Shown piece after piece: positions 19,101 through 28,500 of a DNA stretch of 64,000 nucleotides. The position numbers were made by a program, and so were the translations under genes. The notes under the pieces are model-generated. The model had not been told where the DNA came from, did not search any database, and saw only the letters and a list, made by a program, of their open reading frames with translations. Origin of the DNA: Urbifossiella limnaea. GTDB taxonomy: Bacteria > Planctomycetota > Planctomycetia > Gemmatales > Gemmataceae. The stretch is taken from contig NZ_CP036273.1 of NCBI RefSeq assembly GCF_007747215.1, forward strand, positions 1,906,322 through 1,970,321. Direction: 5' to 3'. Every line of letters starts with the position of its first letter. Position 1 is the stretch's first letter.

Positions 19101-19493
19101 ATGAGCCGCGTTCCGACAGGGACAGAGTTGGTGCGTCCGTTCCTCCCCGCGAAGGATTTCGACCATTCCAAGCGCTTCTACGAGGCGCTTGGCTTCGAGA
19201 AGACCCTCGACGGCGAAGTCGCGATCTTTAACGCCGGCTCGGGCGGGTTCATCCTGCAGAGGTACTTCCACGAGGAGTGGGCGGCCAACTGCATGATGCA
19301 GCTGATGGTCGATGACCTCGCCGCGTGGTGGGAGCACATCGAATCACTTGAGCTGTCGGAGCGGTTCGGTGTGCCGCCGCCCAGGGCTCCGGCCATGCAG
19401 CCGTGGGGGCTGCTCATCGCGTATGTCGTCGATCCCGCAGGCGTCTTGTGGCACGTCGCACAGCGGCGTGACGGGGCAAAGCACGACCGCTGA
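19101..19493 (+). CDS. VOC/glyoxalase-fold protein (putative cassette gene 3)
   Basis: A 130-residue vicinal-oxygen-chelate protein. FLPAKDFDHSKRFYEALGFE is the first beta-alpha-beta unit and VVDPAGVLWHVAQ is the terminal strand with the metal-ligand or equivalent His. The family includes bleomycin-binding proteins, glyoxalases and dioxygenases, and the substrate here is unknown. VOC proteins are frequent integron cargo. GGAGG lies at 19084-19088, immediately after attC-like site 2. Confidence 0.83.
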   Translation: MSRVPTGTELVRPFLPAKDFDHSKRFYEALGFEKTLDGEVAIFNAGSGGFILQRYFHEEWAANCMMQLMVDDLAAWWEHIESLELSERFGVPPPRAPAMQPWGLLIAYVVDPAGVLWHVAQRRDGAKHDR

Positions 19494-19511
19494 AGGGACC
19501 GTGTTGCAGAC

Positions 19512-19545
19512 GCCGGACCCCGCGCTGCGGAGCTTTATGTCCGGC
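19512..19545 (+). repeat. Collapsed attC-like remnant
   Basis: GCCGGAC (19512-19518) and GTCCGGC (19539-19545) are complementary. Around them CCCCGCGCTGC and GAGCTTTAT match the 5' and 3' boxes of the two intact sites, but the central stem is deleted, leaving 34 bp. It lies 18 bp after the VOC stop, where a third attC would be expected. Confidence 0.55.
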
Positions 19546-19655
19546 GACCCGCGGCGGCCGTGTGCGCATTCCGCTTGCCGCGGAGTATGCTCCGGGTGGT
19601 CCGCGCGATCCGGTCGGCGTACCCCGTCGGGTTGATTCCCTCGTGGAGGTGTCGG

Positions 19656-20270
19656 ATGCGCGTGCTGAGCCTGTTCGTGCTGGGGTGCGTTTCGGTGCTG
19701 TCGGCCGCGGCACAGCCGGAATCCGACGCCCGCGCGCTCGTCGACCGGGCGGTCAAGGCCGTCGGCGGGGCGGACAAGCAACTCAAGCTGTTCCGCATCC
19801 GCGAGCGGCTCAACGTCAGCCCCGACCCCGACAAGAAGGGCGCTGAGCGCGTGTCGGTGCTGGAGCCGCCGACCGCGTGGTGGCTCGGCAAGCGCGAGCG
19901 GGTGAAGGAGGACAAGGAGCCGGCCACGTTCCTCGTGTGGGGCTGGACGCTGGGGGCGATCACCGACCCGAAGTCGAAGGTCGAGGCCATCCCCGGCGTG
20001 AAGGAAGGCGACAAGCCGGCCTTCGGCCTCCGCGTCAGCGGTACCGTCACCCCGCCGATGGACCTGTACTTCGACCAGGGCGACGCCCGCCTCGTCCGCA
20101 TCGACTGGCGGGCCGACACCCACCGGTTCAGCGCCTGGAAGGAGCACGACGGCGTGCGCTACCCGTCGAAGTGCGTCGGCACGAAGAAGGCGACCGGCGC
20201 GGCCTGGTACTTCACCGAGATTCTGGAGCTGGAGCGGCTGAAGGAGCTCCCGCCGGGGCTGAAGCGGTAG
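19656..20270 (+). CDS. Secreted hypothetical protein
   Basis: A 204-residue protein from the ATG at 19656, with GGAGGT 5 bases upstream and a signal peptide (MRVLSLFVLGCVSVLSAAAQ). The mature part begins ARALVDRAVKAVGGADKQLKLF, and the beta-rich remainder ends with RFSAWKEHDGVRYPSKCVGTKK. This is the layout of planctomycete proteins resembling outer-membrane lipoprotein-sorting domains. No enzymatic motif was seen. It marks the right edge of the cassette island, since its composition and signal peptide are like the host core genes. Confidence 0.75.
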   Translation: MRVLSLFVLGCVSVLSAAAQPESDARALVDRAVKAVGGADKQLKLFRIRERLNVSPDPDKKGAERVSVLEPPTAWWLGKRERVKEDKEPATFLVWGWTLGAITDPKSKVEAIPGVKEGDKPAFGLRVSGTVTPPMDLYFDQGDARLVRIDWRADTHRFSAWKEHDGVRYPSKCVGTKKATGAAWYFTEILELERLKELPPGLKR

Positions 20271-20326
20271 CCGCGTGCCGGCCGTTGGCCTTGACGGCGC
20301 CCGGCGGCGCCGTCACCCTGTCGGCC

Positions 20327-20989
20327 ATGGCGGATTTTCGCACCCACATCACCGTCTCCACCATCCTCGGCGTCGGCGTCGGGGCGGCGGCCGTGCAGCC
20401 GTTCGGGTTCCCCACCGAGACCGCGATTCTCGCCGCCGCCCTCACCGCCGTCGGCGGCATGCTCCCGGACCTCGACAGCGACAGCGGCGTCCCCGTCCGC
20501 GAGCTTTTCTCGCTCGCCGCCGTCATGGCGCCGCTCGTCATGATCCCGCGGCTCATCCAGATGGGCCTCACCCGCGAGGGCGTGCTGGCGAGCATGGTGT
20601 TCGGGTACGTCCTCATCCGGTACTGGGTGCGGGCCGTGTTCAAGCGGCTCACGGTCCACCGCGGCATGTTCCACAGCGTGCCGGCGATGCTCGTGTCCGG
20701 GCTCGTCGTGTACCTCGGCTACCACTCCGACCACCGGCCGACGCGGCTCCTGTTCGGGTTCGGCGTCATGGCCGGGTTCCTGTCGCACCTCGTCCTCGAC
20801 GAGCTGTACTCGGTGAACCTGAGCGGCCTCCGGGTGAAGCTGAACAAGTTCGCCGGCAGCGCCGTGAAGCTGTTCTCGCCGTCGCTGCCCGGCACCGCGA
20901 CCTGCTACGCCGTGCTCGGGGCGCTGCTGTACCTGGCGTACCTCGACTTCACCCAGCTCCAGGCGTCGTCCGAAGGCGTGGGGCGGTGA
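20327..20989 (+). CDS. YdjM-like (DUF457) membrane metal-dependent hydrolase-fold protein
   Basis: A 220-residue membrane protein from the ATG at 20327. Motifs of the YdjM/DUF457 group are present: FRTHITVSTILG with an early His, GGMLPDLDSDSG with clustered Asp, HRGMFHSVPAML with paired His, and SHLVLDELYSV. Several hydrophobic helices lie between them. In E. coli the relative YdjM is an SOS-regulated inner-membrane protein of unknown reaction. The call is at family level. Confidence 0.82.
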   Translation: MADFRTHITVSTILGVGVGAAAVQPFGFPTETAILAAALTAVGGMLPDLDSDSGVPVRELFSLAAVMAPLVMIPRLIQMGLTREGVLASMVFGYVLIRYWVRAVFKRLTVHRGMFHSVPAMLVSGLVVYLGYHSDHRPTRLLFGFGVMAGFLSHLVLDELYSVNLSGLRVKLNKFAGSAVKLFSPSLPGTATCYAVLGALLYLAYLDFTQLQASSEGVGR

Positions 20990-21135
20990 GCCGGGCCGCG
21001 TGAGCGCCGGTGGGCGCGGCTGTCACGGCACCCGGCCGCGGCCGCGGCCCGGCTCGCCGCCGGCCGCGTTGCCCGCCGGCGGCGGCGCTGGTATGGTGGG
21101 AGCGTCCGCGTCTCCCCCAACCGACGGTTCCGGTA

Positions 21136-22638
21136 ATGTCCACCTCTTTCGACGCCACCGGGATCGGGCAGTTCGCGGTCAAGCTCAACCTGGCGTCCGA
21201 GGCCCAGGTCCGCGACCTGCTGGCCGAGCTCGACGACCCCGGCGCCCCCGGCGAGGAGATGATCCGCCTCATGGAGCGGAAGGGCGTCATCACCCCGTGG
21301 CAGGGCGGCAAGGTCCGCAAGGGCGACACCGACGGGTACTACCTGGGCGGCTACCGCATCCTGTACAAGATCGCGTCCGGCAGCTTCGGCCGGGTGTACC
21401 GCGGCGACGACCCGCGCACCGGCCAGGTCGTGGCCGTGAAGGTGCTCCGCAACAAGTGGACGATGGACAAGCAGAAGGTGGACCTGTTCGTCCGCGAAGG
21501 CAAACTCGGGATGACGCTCCGCCACCAGAACGTGGTGAGCATGCTGGCCGTCGGCCAGGACCCGAAGACCGGCCAGTACTACCTCGTCATGGAGTTCGTC
21601 GAGGGCGGCAACCTCCGCGACCTGATCTCGATCCGCAAGAAGATCGGCGTCGACGAGTCGCTGCGGATCATGGAGGAGTGCGCCGCCGGCCTCGGCGGCG
21701 CGTTCGCCAAGGGGCTGACGCACCGCGACATCAAGCCGACCAACATCCTCATCGCGTCGCAGGGCGTCGCCAAGCTGGTGGACTTCGGGCTGGCCGAGAT
21801 CACCACCATGGGCGGGTCGGTCCAGCTCCAGAAGCAGTCGGACAAGGACGACGACGTGGCCGTGGACCGGACGGTGGACTACGCCGGGCTGGAGAAGGCC
21901 ACGGCGAGCAAGCCGGGCGACGTGCGGAGCGACATCTACTTCCTCGGCACCGTGCTGTACGAGATGGTGACGGGCGAGCCGCTGATGCCGGTGACGAAGG
22001 ACAAGCAGGCCCGGATGGCCGCCCGGCGGTACCAGCAGGTCGAGGACACGCTGGCCAACGGCGGCCCCGCCCACGGCATGCCGGCGGAGCTGCAACGGCT
22101 CATCGCCAAGATGGTGGCGTTCGACCCGATCCGCCGGTACCAGACGCCGGCCGAGCTGGTGAACGCCATCCAGGAGTGCCGGGCGAAGCTGGGGATCGGG
22201 TCCGTACTCGCGGTCCGGTCGCGGACGGCCGAGGGGCCGCACACGCTGTTCGTGGTCGAGGGGAACGCCAAGCTGCAGGACGCGTTCCGCGAGAAGTTCA
22301 AGGCCCACGGCTACCGGGTGCTCATGTCGATCGACCCGGGCCAGCCGCTGCGGCGGTTCCAGCAGCAGCCGTACCACGCCCTCATCGTGGACGCCGGCAC
22401 CGTCGGCGAGGACGGCGTCGAGGCGTACAGCCGGGTGCTGAAGGAGGCCGACACGATCGGCGTGGACCTGGCCGCGATCCTGATCCTGAACGAGGAGCAG
22501 GAGAGCCTGCGGCACCGCGCCCGGCAGCACAAGCACGGCGTGGTGCTCATCCGCCCGGTGACGATGAAGCAGTTGCTGGAGAAGCTGTACGAGCTGGCCC
22601 CGCCGCCGCAGGCGGCGAACACCGCCGAGGCCGGCTGA
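21136..22638 (+). CDS. Ser/Thr protein kinase with REC-like C-terminal domain
   Basis: A 500-residue protein with a helical N-terminal region (about 1-65), a Hanks-type kinase domain (about 72-355), and a C-terminal response-regulator-like domain (about 370-490). The kinase has the Gly loop GSFGRV, K102 (AVKVL), H196-R197-D198 (HRDIKPTN) and D216 (DFG), so it should be active. The C-terminal domain keeps the REC strand pattern (LFVVEGN, ALIVDAGT, VVLIRPVTMKQLLEKL), but the acidic pair is reduced and the conserved Lys position is Arg. No transmembrane helix is seen, so it is cytoplasmic. The ATG at 21136 matches the family start. Confidence 0.9.
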   Translation: MSTSFDATGIGQFAVKLNLASEAQVRDLLAELDDPGAPGEEMIRLMERKGVITPWQGGKVRKGDTDGYYLGGYRILYKIASGSFGRVYRGDDPRTGQVVAVKVLRNKWTMDKQKVDLFVREGKLGMTLRHQNVVSMLAVGQDPKTGQYYLVMEFVEGGNLRDLISIRKKIGVDESLRIMEECAAGLGGAFAKGLTHRDIKPTNILIASQGVAKLVDFGLAEITTMGGSVQLQKQSDKDDDVAVDRTVDYAGLEKATASKPGDVRSDIYFLGTVLYEMVTGEPLMPVTKDKQARMAARRYQQVEDTLANGGPAHGMPAELQRLIAKMVAFDPIRRYQTPAELVNAIQECRAKLGIGSVLAVRSRTAEGPHTLFVVEGNAKLQDAFREKFKAHGYRVLMSIDPGQPLRRFQQQPYHALIVDAGTVGEDGVEAYSRVLKEADTIGVDLAAILILNEEQESLRHRARQHKHGVVLIRPVTMKQLLEKLYELAPPPQAANTAEAG

Positions 22639-22655
22639 CCCCGGCCGGAGCCCCC

Positions 22656-23123
22656 ATGCCCGTCACCCTGCGCCGCGGCACCACCGCCGACGCCGCCGTC
22701 GTGTGCGAGTTCAACGCGGCCCTGGCCCGCGAGAGCGAAGGACGGGACCTCGACCCGGCGGTGCTCGCGGCCGGCGTGCGGGCGGCGCTGGCCGACCCCG
22801 CGAAGGGCGTGTACACGATCGCCGAGCGCGGCGGCGAGGTGGTCGGCCAGCTGATGCTGACCTACGAGTGGAGCGACTGGCGCAACGGCTGGTTCTGGTG
22901 GGTGCAGAGCGTCTACGTCCGCCCGGACGCCCGCCGCGGCGGCGTCTTCCGCGCCCTCTTCGCCGACGTGCTGACCCGCGCCGCGGCCGACCCCGGGGTG
23001 ATCGGCGTGCGGCTGTACATGGAGCACGCCAACGCCCGCGCCCGCGCCACGTACCAGTCCCTCGGCATGGTCGAGGCCGGGTACGAGGTGTTCGAGCTGT
23101 ACCCGCTGCCGGGTCGGGCGTAA
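22656..23123 (+). CDS. GNAT-family N-acetyltransferase
   Basis: A 155-residue single GNAT domain. VVGQLMLTYEWSD is the beta4 region, VQSVYVRPDARRGGVFRALF contains the acetyl-CoA pyrophosphate loop (RxGGVF), and YMEHANARARATYQSLGM is the typical beta5-alpha4 ending. It transfers an acyl group from acyl-CoA to an amine; the acceptor cannot be read from sequence. It begins 17 bp after the kinase stop on the same strand, so it is probably co-transcribed. Confidence 0.88.
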   Translation: MPVTLRRGTTADAAVVCEFNAALARESEGRDLDPAVLAAGVRAALADPAKGVYTIAERGGEVVGQLMLTYEWSDWRNGWFWWVQSVYVRPDARRGGVFRALFADVLTRAAADPGVIGVRLYMEHANARARATYQSLGMVEAGYEVFELYPLPGRA

Positions 23124-23197
23124 CGCCACTGTCACGGTCGCTCGACCGCCGGCCGCTCGGCCGCTACCCTCGGGCTGTTTCGCCCGGAGGTTCTACC

Positions 23198-24043
23198 GTG
23201 TTCGCCACACTCGTCGTCGCCGCCGGGCTGAGCCCGGCCCAGCCGCCGGCCCCACTCTCCGAGCGGTGGCTCCTCCAACTCGCCCCGGCCGACCTGCCGC
23301 GGCCGCCGAACAACCTCTACTCGCAGACGTGGTTCGATTCCTACCGCCCGCGCGCCCTCGGCGGCGCCTGGGAGCGCTGGGTGCAGTTCCGCCCCGGCTA
23401 CCTCGGCGGCCCGGCGACAGTGTCGATCACCAAGCTGAACGAGGTCGATCGGGTCGTTCCCGGCAAGGAGCCGGGGCCGGTTCACCGTTCGCTGCCGCTC
23501 GCGGTCCACGGGCCGCTCGTCGAGTTCGACCGCAAGCTGTACACGGCCGTGAGCCGGCCGTTCCGCGTCGGCAAGACGCCCGGCGTGACGCAGCAACTGC
23601 ACCTCGGCGCCGCGGTCGAGTTGAAGGACCACGTCTGGTACCAGGCCGGCACGCGCACCGACGCCGACGGGAAGACGGTGACCGTCGAGGAGTGGAAGCT
23701 GGAGTTTAACGACAACCCGCGCAAGGCCGACGCCGGCACCGTGACTGTCCGTAGCCACCGGCGGCCGCTCGCGCAGCGCGACGGCGAGGCGCTCAAGCTC
23801 GAAGTCCGCTTCACCGCGGAGGCGGCGAACGAAGCTACCCGCGTTCGCATCGTCCGTCTTCACGCGCCGGACGGGGCGAAGGTGTCGCCGCTGCCGTACC
23901 TCCAACTCGGCAACGGCCAGGGCGATCCGGACATCATCTGGACGGGCGGTTGGGACCGCCTCTCATTCACACCGGCTTCACGACCCGGGCCGGTAAGATT
24001 GGAGCCGGACACGCCCGGGCTGGTGCAGCCGCCGGTGAAATGA
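23198..24043 (+). CDS. Secreted hypothetical protein
   Basis: A 281-residue protein from the GTG at 23198, with GGAGG at 23186-23190 and a short signal-like start (FATLVVAAGLSPAQ). It is beta-rich, with motifs such as WVQFRPGYLGG, VSITKLNEVDRVVPG and HVWYQAGTRTDADGKTVTVEEW. No recognised domain. The GTG start is decided by the ribosome site, since no ATG lies suitably near. Confidence 0.65.
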   Translation: MFATLVVAAGLSPAQPPAPLSERWLLQLAPADLPRPPNNLYSQTWFDSYRPRALGGAWERWVQFRPGYLGGPATVSITKLNEVDRVVPGKEPGPVHRSLPLAVHGPLVEFDRKLYTAVSRPFRVGKTPGVTQQLHLGAAVELKDHVWYQAGTRTDADGKTVTVEEWKLEFNDNPRKADAGTVTVRSHRRPLAQRDGEALKLEVRFTAEAANEATRVRIVRLHAPDGAKVSPLPYLQLGNGQGDPDIIWTGGWDRLSFTPASRPGPVRLEPDTPGLVQPPVK

Positions 24044-24116
24044 CCGCCCGCCGCGGCCGTCCCCTCTGTGCGGCTCCCGTCACGCCACCGACGGCCGCGC
24101 TTCCGAGGGTCGTCCC

Positions 24117-25499
24117 ATGTCGTCCGAGCTTCCGCCCGCCCCGGCCGTGCCGGGCCGGGGCGTCGTGCGCTTCCTGTGGACCAGCAACCCGCTGTACGTC
24201 GTCAGCGCCGGGCTGTTCCTGTACGGCCTGCAAACGTCGTTCGCCGACCCCACCCGCGCCGACGACGCCACGGCCCTCACCGCCGGCCTCGGCGGGTACA
24301 CGCTGCTGCTCGCCGCCGCCGCCCTGTTCCTCGTCCGCTACGCCGGGTACTGGAACGACCTGCGCACCGTCCTGCTCCTCGTCGTGCTGATGTTCCTCGC
24401 CACGTCCGTCACGTTCGACGAACTCCTGGTCACGAGCCCGGACCGCGGCGCGCTGCTGAACGGCGCCGGGCTGGTGTTCGCGGTGGTCGTGAGCGAGGTG
24501 GTGCTGAACGGCATCCGGCTGCGGCTCCCGGCCGGGTTCCGCGGGCCGTACTACCTGACGCTCGCGCTGTTCTTCCTGTACCCGGTGGCGCTCACGCAGG
24601 CGGTCCGCGCCCCGCAGTCGGACGCGCTGCTGTGGGGCTTGTGGGGCTTCGCCCCGGCGGCGGGGCTGGTGTTCCTCCTGCTGCTGCCGGCGGCGCGGCG
24701 CGGGGCCGCGTACGCCCGGCGGAACGGCAGCCCGTGGCCGTGGCCGTTCTACCCGTGGTCGCTGTTCGTGTTCCTCGCCGTCGCCGTGTGCGGGCGGGCG
24801 TTCCTCCTGTGCTGGTCGTTCCACCTGCTCGACGGCGCCGGCGCCGCCGACCTCGTGTTCGCCCCGTACTTCCTGGCCCCGTTCGGGCTCGCGGTCGCCG
24901 CCGTGCTGCTGGAACTCGGCCTCGTCGCGCGGCACCGGCCCACACAGGTGGCGGCGCTCCTCGGAGCGCTGGCGCTGGTGCCGCTGTCGAGCGTCGGGGT
25001 CGGTGAGAACGCGGTCGCGGCCGACTTCCTCGGCCGCTACGCCGACCGCCTCGGCGGCACCCCGCTGTACGTCGCGCTGCTCGCGGCCGGCGGGTTCAGC
25101 CTGATCGCCTGGGTGCGGAAGGTGCCGCTCGCGGCCGACGCCGTGACGCTGGTGCTGCTCGGGCTGGCGGTGATCGGGCCGGACACGCTGCGACTGACGG
25201 CCCCCCGGCTTCCGCACGTCGGCTTCCTGGCGGCGGCGTGGGCGGTGCAGCTGGGCGTGGGGCTGTGGCGGCGCGAGGCGTGGCGGTGGGGGCTGGCCGG
25301 CGGGATGCCGGCGGTGTGGGTCGGGCTCGAAGGGTGGCGGCTGTACGCGGCCGCGCGGGCGGTGCTGGCCGGGCTCGACCAGCTGGTGGCGGGGCTGCTG
25401 CTGCTGCCGGTGGCGGTGCTGGTGAGCCTCGGGAAGGCGGGCGTGCTCGGCCGCTGGGTGCGGTCGTGGCGTGGCGAGCCGGACGACCTGCCGGCCTGA
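24117..25499 (+). CDS. Polytopic membrane protein, uncharacterised
   Basis: A 460-residue integral membrane protein with roughly 11-12 hydrophobic segments separated by short Arg-rich loops. It starts MSSELPPAPAVPGRG, then WTSNPLYVVSAGLFLYGL. No transporter signature is recognised. Similar proteins of this length are often annotated as hypothetical in Gemmataceae. It ends 13 bp before a family B palindrome that probably terminates or insulates it from the convergent FG-GAP gene. Confidence 0.75.
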   Translation: MSSELPPAPAVPGRGVVRFLWTSNPLYVVSAGLFLYGLQTSFADPTRADDATALTAGLGGYTLLLAAAALFLVRYAGYWNDLRTVLLLVVLMFLATSVTFDELLVTSPDRGALLNGAGLVFAVVVSEVVLNGIRLRLPAGFRGPYYLTLALFFLYPVALTQAVRAPQSDALLWGLWGFAPAAGLVFLLLLPAARRGAAYARRNGSPWPWPFYPWSLFVFLAVAVCGRAFLLCWSFHLLDGAGAADLVFAPYFLAPFGLAVAAVLLELGLVARHRPTQVAALLGALALVPLSSVGVGENAVAADFLGRYADRLGGTPLYVALLAAGGFSLIAWVRKVPLAADAVTLVLLGLAVIGPDTLRLTAPRLPHVGFLAAAWAVQLGVGLWRREAWRWGLAGGMPAVWVGLEGWRLYAAARAVLAGLDQLVAGLLLLPVAVLVSLGKAGVLGRWVRSWRGEPDDLPA

Positions 25500-25512
25500 G
25501 CCTCGTCTGCCC

Positions 25513-25544
25513 GGCGAGCCGGGGGCATCGGCCCCCGGCTCGCC
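25513..25544. repeat. Palindrome family B, copy 2 (14-bp perfect stem)
   Basis: GGCGAGCCGGGGGC (25513-25526) pairs with its exact complement at 25531-25544 around ATCG. It is intergenic, just 7 bp from the stop of the convergent FG-GAP gene. This is the cleanest copy of the family whose other copies lie inside or at the end of genes (1113-1132, 43240-43301). Confidence 0.85.
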
Positions 25545-25551
25545 TTCCGAC

Positions 25552-28500
25552 TCACCCCACGAACACGCCGCCGGGCAGGGCGCCGCCGCCGAACACGCCG
25601 AGGTCCTGGAACGTCGCCGGCTCGCCGCTGCCGACGAAGTCCTTGCCGAGGTACACTCGAACGTTCGCCGGCGACCCCTCGCCGCTCCCCACCGCCACGT
25701 CCGCCTTGCTGTCCCCGTCGGCGTCTGTCGCCGCCACCCGGACGCCGCCGCGGTCATTCACGTTCCCACCCACGAAGAAGTTCGCCACCGGCGTCGCCTG
25801 AGCCGCGTCCACCTGGCCGGCGCTGACGAGCGCGCCGCTGAGGATGAACACCCGCGGGGCGCCGCCGGGGCCGCCGCCGAAGATCAGGTCGGCGAACCCG
25901 TCGCCGGTCACGTCGCCGGCCGCCACGAAGCTGCCGTTGCGGAGGTTCACCGCGTCGGTGCCGGGGAACGCGAAGAAGTCGTTCACCAGCCGCGCCGGGC
26001 TCCCCGCCAGGACACTCGCCCCGGTGAAGATCGCCGTGCGGGGGCCGCCGCCGAACCCGGCGGCGACGACCACGTCGAGGGCGCCGTTGTTGTCCACGTC
26101 GCCGAGGGCGGCGCGGGCCCCGCCGCGGAAGCTGGCGTCGTCGATGCCGAGGAAGTTCGCGCGGACGGCGGTGGTCCCGTCCGGGTTGCGGGAGAACACG
26201 CTCACGCGCGGGCCGCCGCCCTGGTCGGGGGTGACGACGAACTCGTCCGTCCCGTCGCCGTCGAGGTCCCCGACCGCGACGTACCCGCCGCCGGTGAAGC
26301 CCCCGCCGAACGGGTCGAACGGGGCGACGAGGACCGTGGTGTCGTCGGCCCCGGACACCACCGCCACCCGGATCGGCACCCCCGGCCCGGTGACCAGGAT
26401 GCTGTCGGCGAACCCGTCCCCGTTCACGTCGCCGGCCGCCGCCCGAACGTTCGCGCCGTTGGCGCCGAACGGGGCGACGGTCGCGGCCGGGGAGGCCGGG
26501 TACGCACCTGCCGGGTTCGGGACGAAGACCGCCGCCGCGCCGTTCGCCGGGCCCGAGACGAGCAGCGGGAACGGCGGCTGCACCTCGACCGCGCCGATGT
26601 CCACGGCCGAACCGATGACGCGGAGGAACCCGCTGCCGCGCTGGTCGAACGGGGTGCCGGCGGGGACGGACGTGGTGCTGCCGGCGTTGATGAGCGGGCT
26701 GCCGGCGAGCGGGAGGCGGGTCTGGGTCGGGCCGCCGTTGGACTGGAGCGGCCCGAGCAGCGGGTCGGCCCCGACGACGTTGCCGTTCACGCCGTTGGCG
26801 AGGTTCGTGTTGGCGTCCACGAACGTGAGGAAGTTGGTTTTCGACCCGGCGGCCACGAACGTCCCGCGCACGTCGCGGGCCACGGCGTCGGCGGTCGTGT
26901 TGTTGGCGATCACGCTGTTCGCCAGCGTCACCGTGCCGACGGTGGCGCTCACGCCGCCGGACCGGCTCGCGGCCGCGCCGGTGTCCGTGTTGCTGGTAAT
27001 CGTGCTGTTCACGATCGACACCGTCCCTCCGGCGATGCTGAACCCGCCGCCGCCGGCCGAGGTGTTGTCGACCACGGTGGTATTGAGGATGTTCACCGTG
27101 CCGCTGAGGATCCGGAATCCGCCCCCGAACCCCGCCGCGGCCTGGTTCCCGGAAACCGTGACCCGGTTGATCGTGACCGTCCCCGCGCTCCGGAACTCCA
27201 GCCCCCCGCCGTTGATGGTGGTGGACTTGTTGCCGGTCACGTTCGTGTCGGTGATCGTGGCCGACCCGCCGAACACGTCGAGCGCGCCGCCGGACTGCGT
27301 GGACGTGTTCCCCGTCAGGTTGGACCCGAGGATGGTCACCACGGCGGTCCCGCCCGACTGTTCGATGCCGCCGCCGACGCCGGTCGTCGCGGTGTTGGCC
27401 GAGACGGTCGTGTTCGTGAGCGACAGGGTGGCGGTGTTGCCGATGCCGCCGCCGTCGCCCGACGCGATGTTGCCGGTGATCGTGCTGTTCTGGACGGTGA
27501 CGGTGCCGAGGCGGTTGAACACGCCGCCGCCGGTGCCCGAGCCGGCCCCGCCAGCCGCCGCCGTGCCGCCCGCGACGCCGCCGGTGCCGCCGGTCGCGGT
27601 GTTGGTGGAAATCGTGCTGCCGGTGATCGTGATGGTGCCGCCGTCGTTGAAGATCGCCCCGCCGAGCCCGGCCCCGCCGCCGCCGCCGCCGGAGCCGCGG
27701 GTGGCCAGGGTGGAACCGCCGGTGCCGCCGAACGTGCCGGCCGTGCCGCCAGTCTGCGCGGCGGAGCCGCCGTTCGCCGCACCGCCGCCGCCGCCGCCGA
27801 ACCCGCCGGCCCCGCCGCCGTTGTCCTCGCCGCCGCCGCCGCCGCCGCCGCCGAACCCGCCGGCCCCGCCGCGGTTCGCGTCATCGACGCCGTCGTCTTC
27901 GCCGCTGCCGCCGCCGCCGCCGCCGATCCCGCCCGCCCCGCCGGTGCCTTCGTCGCCGCCGCCGCCGCCGCCGCCGCCGATCCCGCCCGCCCCGCCGTTG
28001 ACCGCGGCGGCGCCGCCCGTGCCGCCGTTGGCCACCCCGCCGGCCGCACCGTTCGCGGTGGACGTGGTGCCGCCGCCGCCGCCGCCGACCGGCGCGGCCC
28101 CGCCGACGCCGTTGCCGGCGAACCCGCCGCCGCCCGCCCCGCCGTCGGTGCCGTTATCCGGCGTCGTACCGCCGTTGCCGCCCATGCCGCCGCCGCCGCC
28201 GCCGCCGCCCGCGTCGCTGCCGGCGTTGTTCGCACCCGCCCCGCCGTCGCCGCCGCGGGCGGTGTTCCCGCTCAGCGTGCTGCCCGTAATCGTGAGCGTG
28301 CCCTGGTTGTAGATCGCCCCGCCGGCCCCCAACCCGCCGCCGCCGCCGCCGCCGTCGTCGCCGAGGTTGGTGCCGCCGTTCCCGCCGCGCGCCAGGCCGT
28401 TCGACAGGGTCAGGTTGCTCAGCACGAGGTTGCCGGTCGGGGAGACGTAGATCAGCCGCAGGCTCTGGATCGTTTCGCGGCTGAGCGTTTCTCCGCTGCC

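Noticed and set aside
27780-28330. Regular (GCC)n arrays as a CRISPR-like repeat
   Set aside because: There are no unique spacers and no cas genes; it is a coding glycine expansion.
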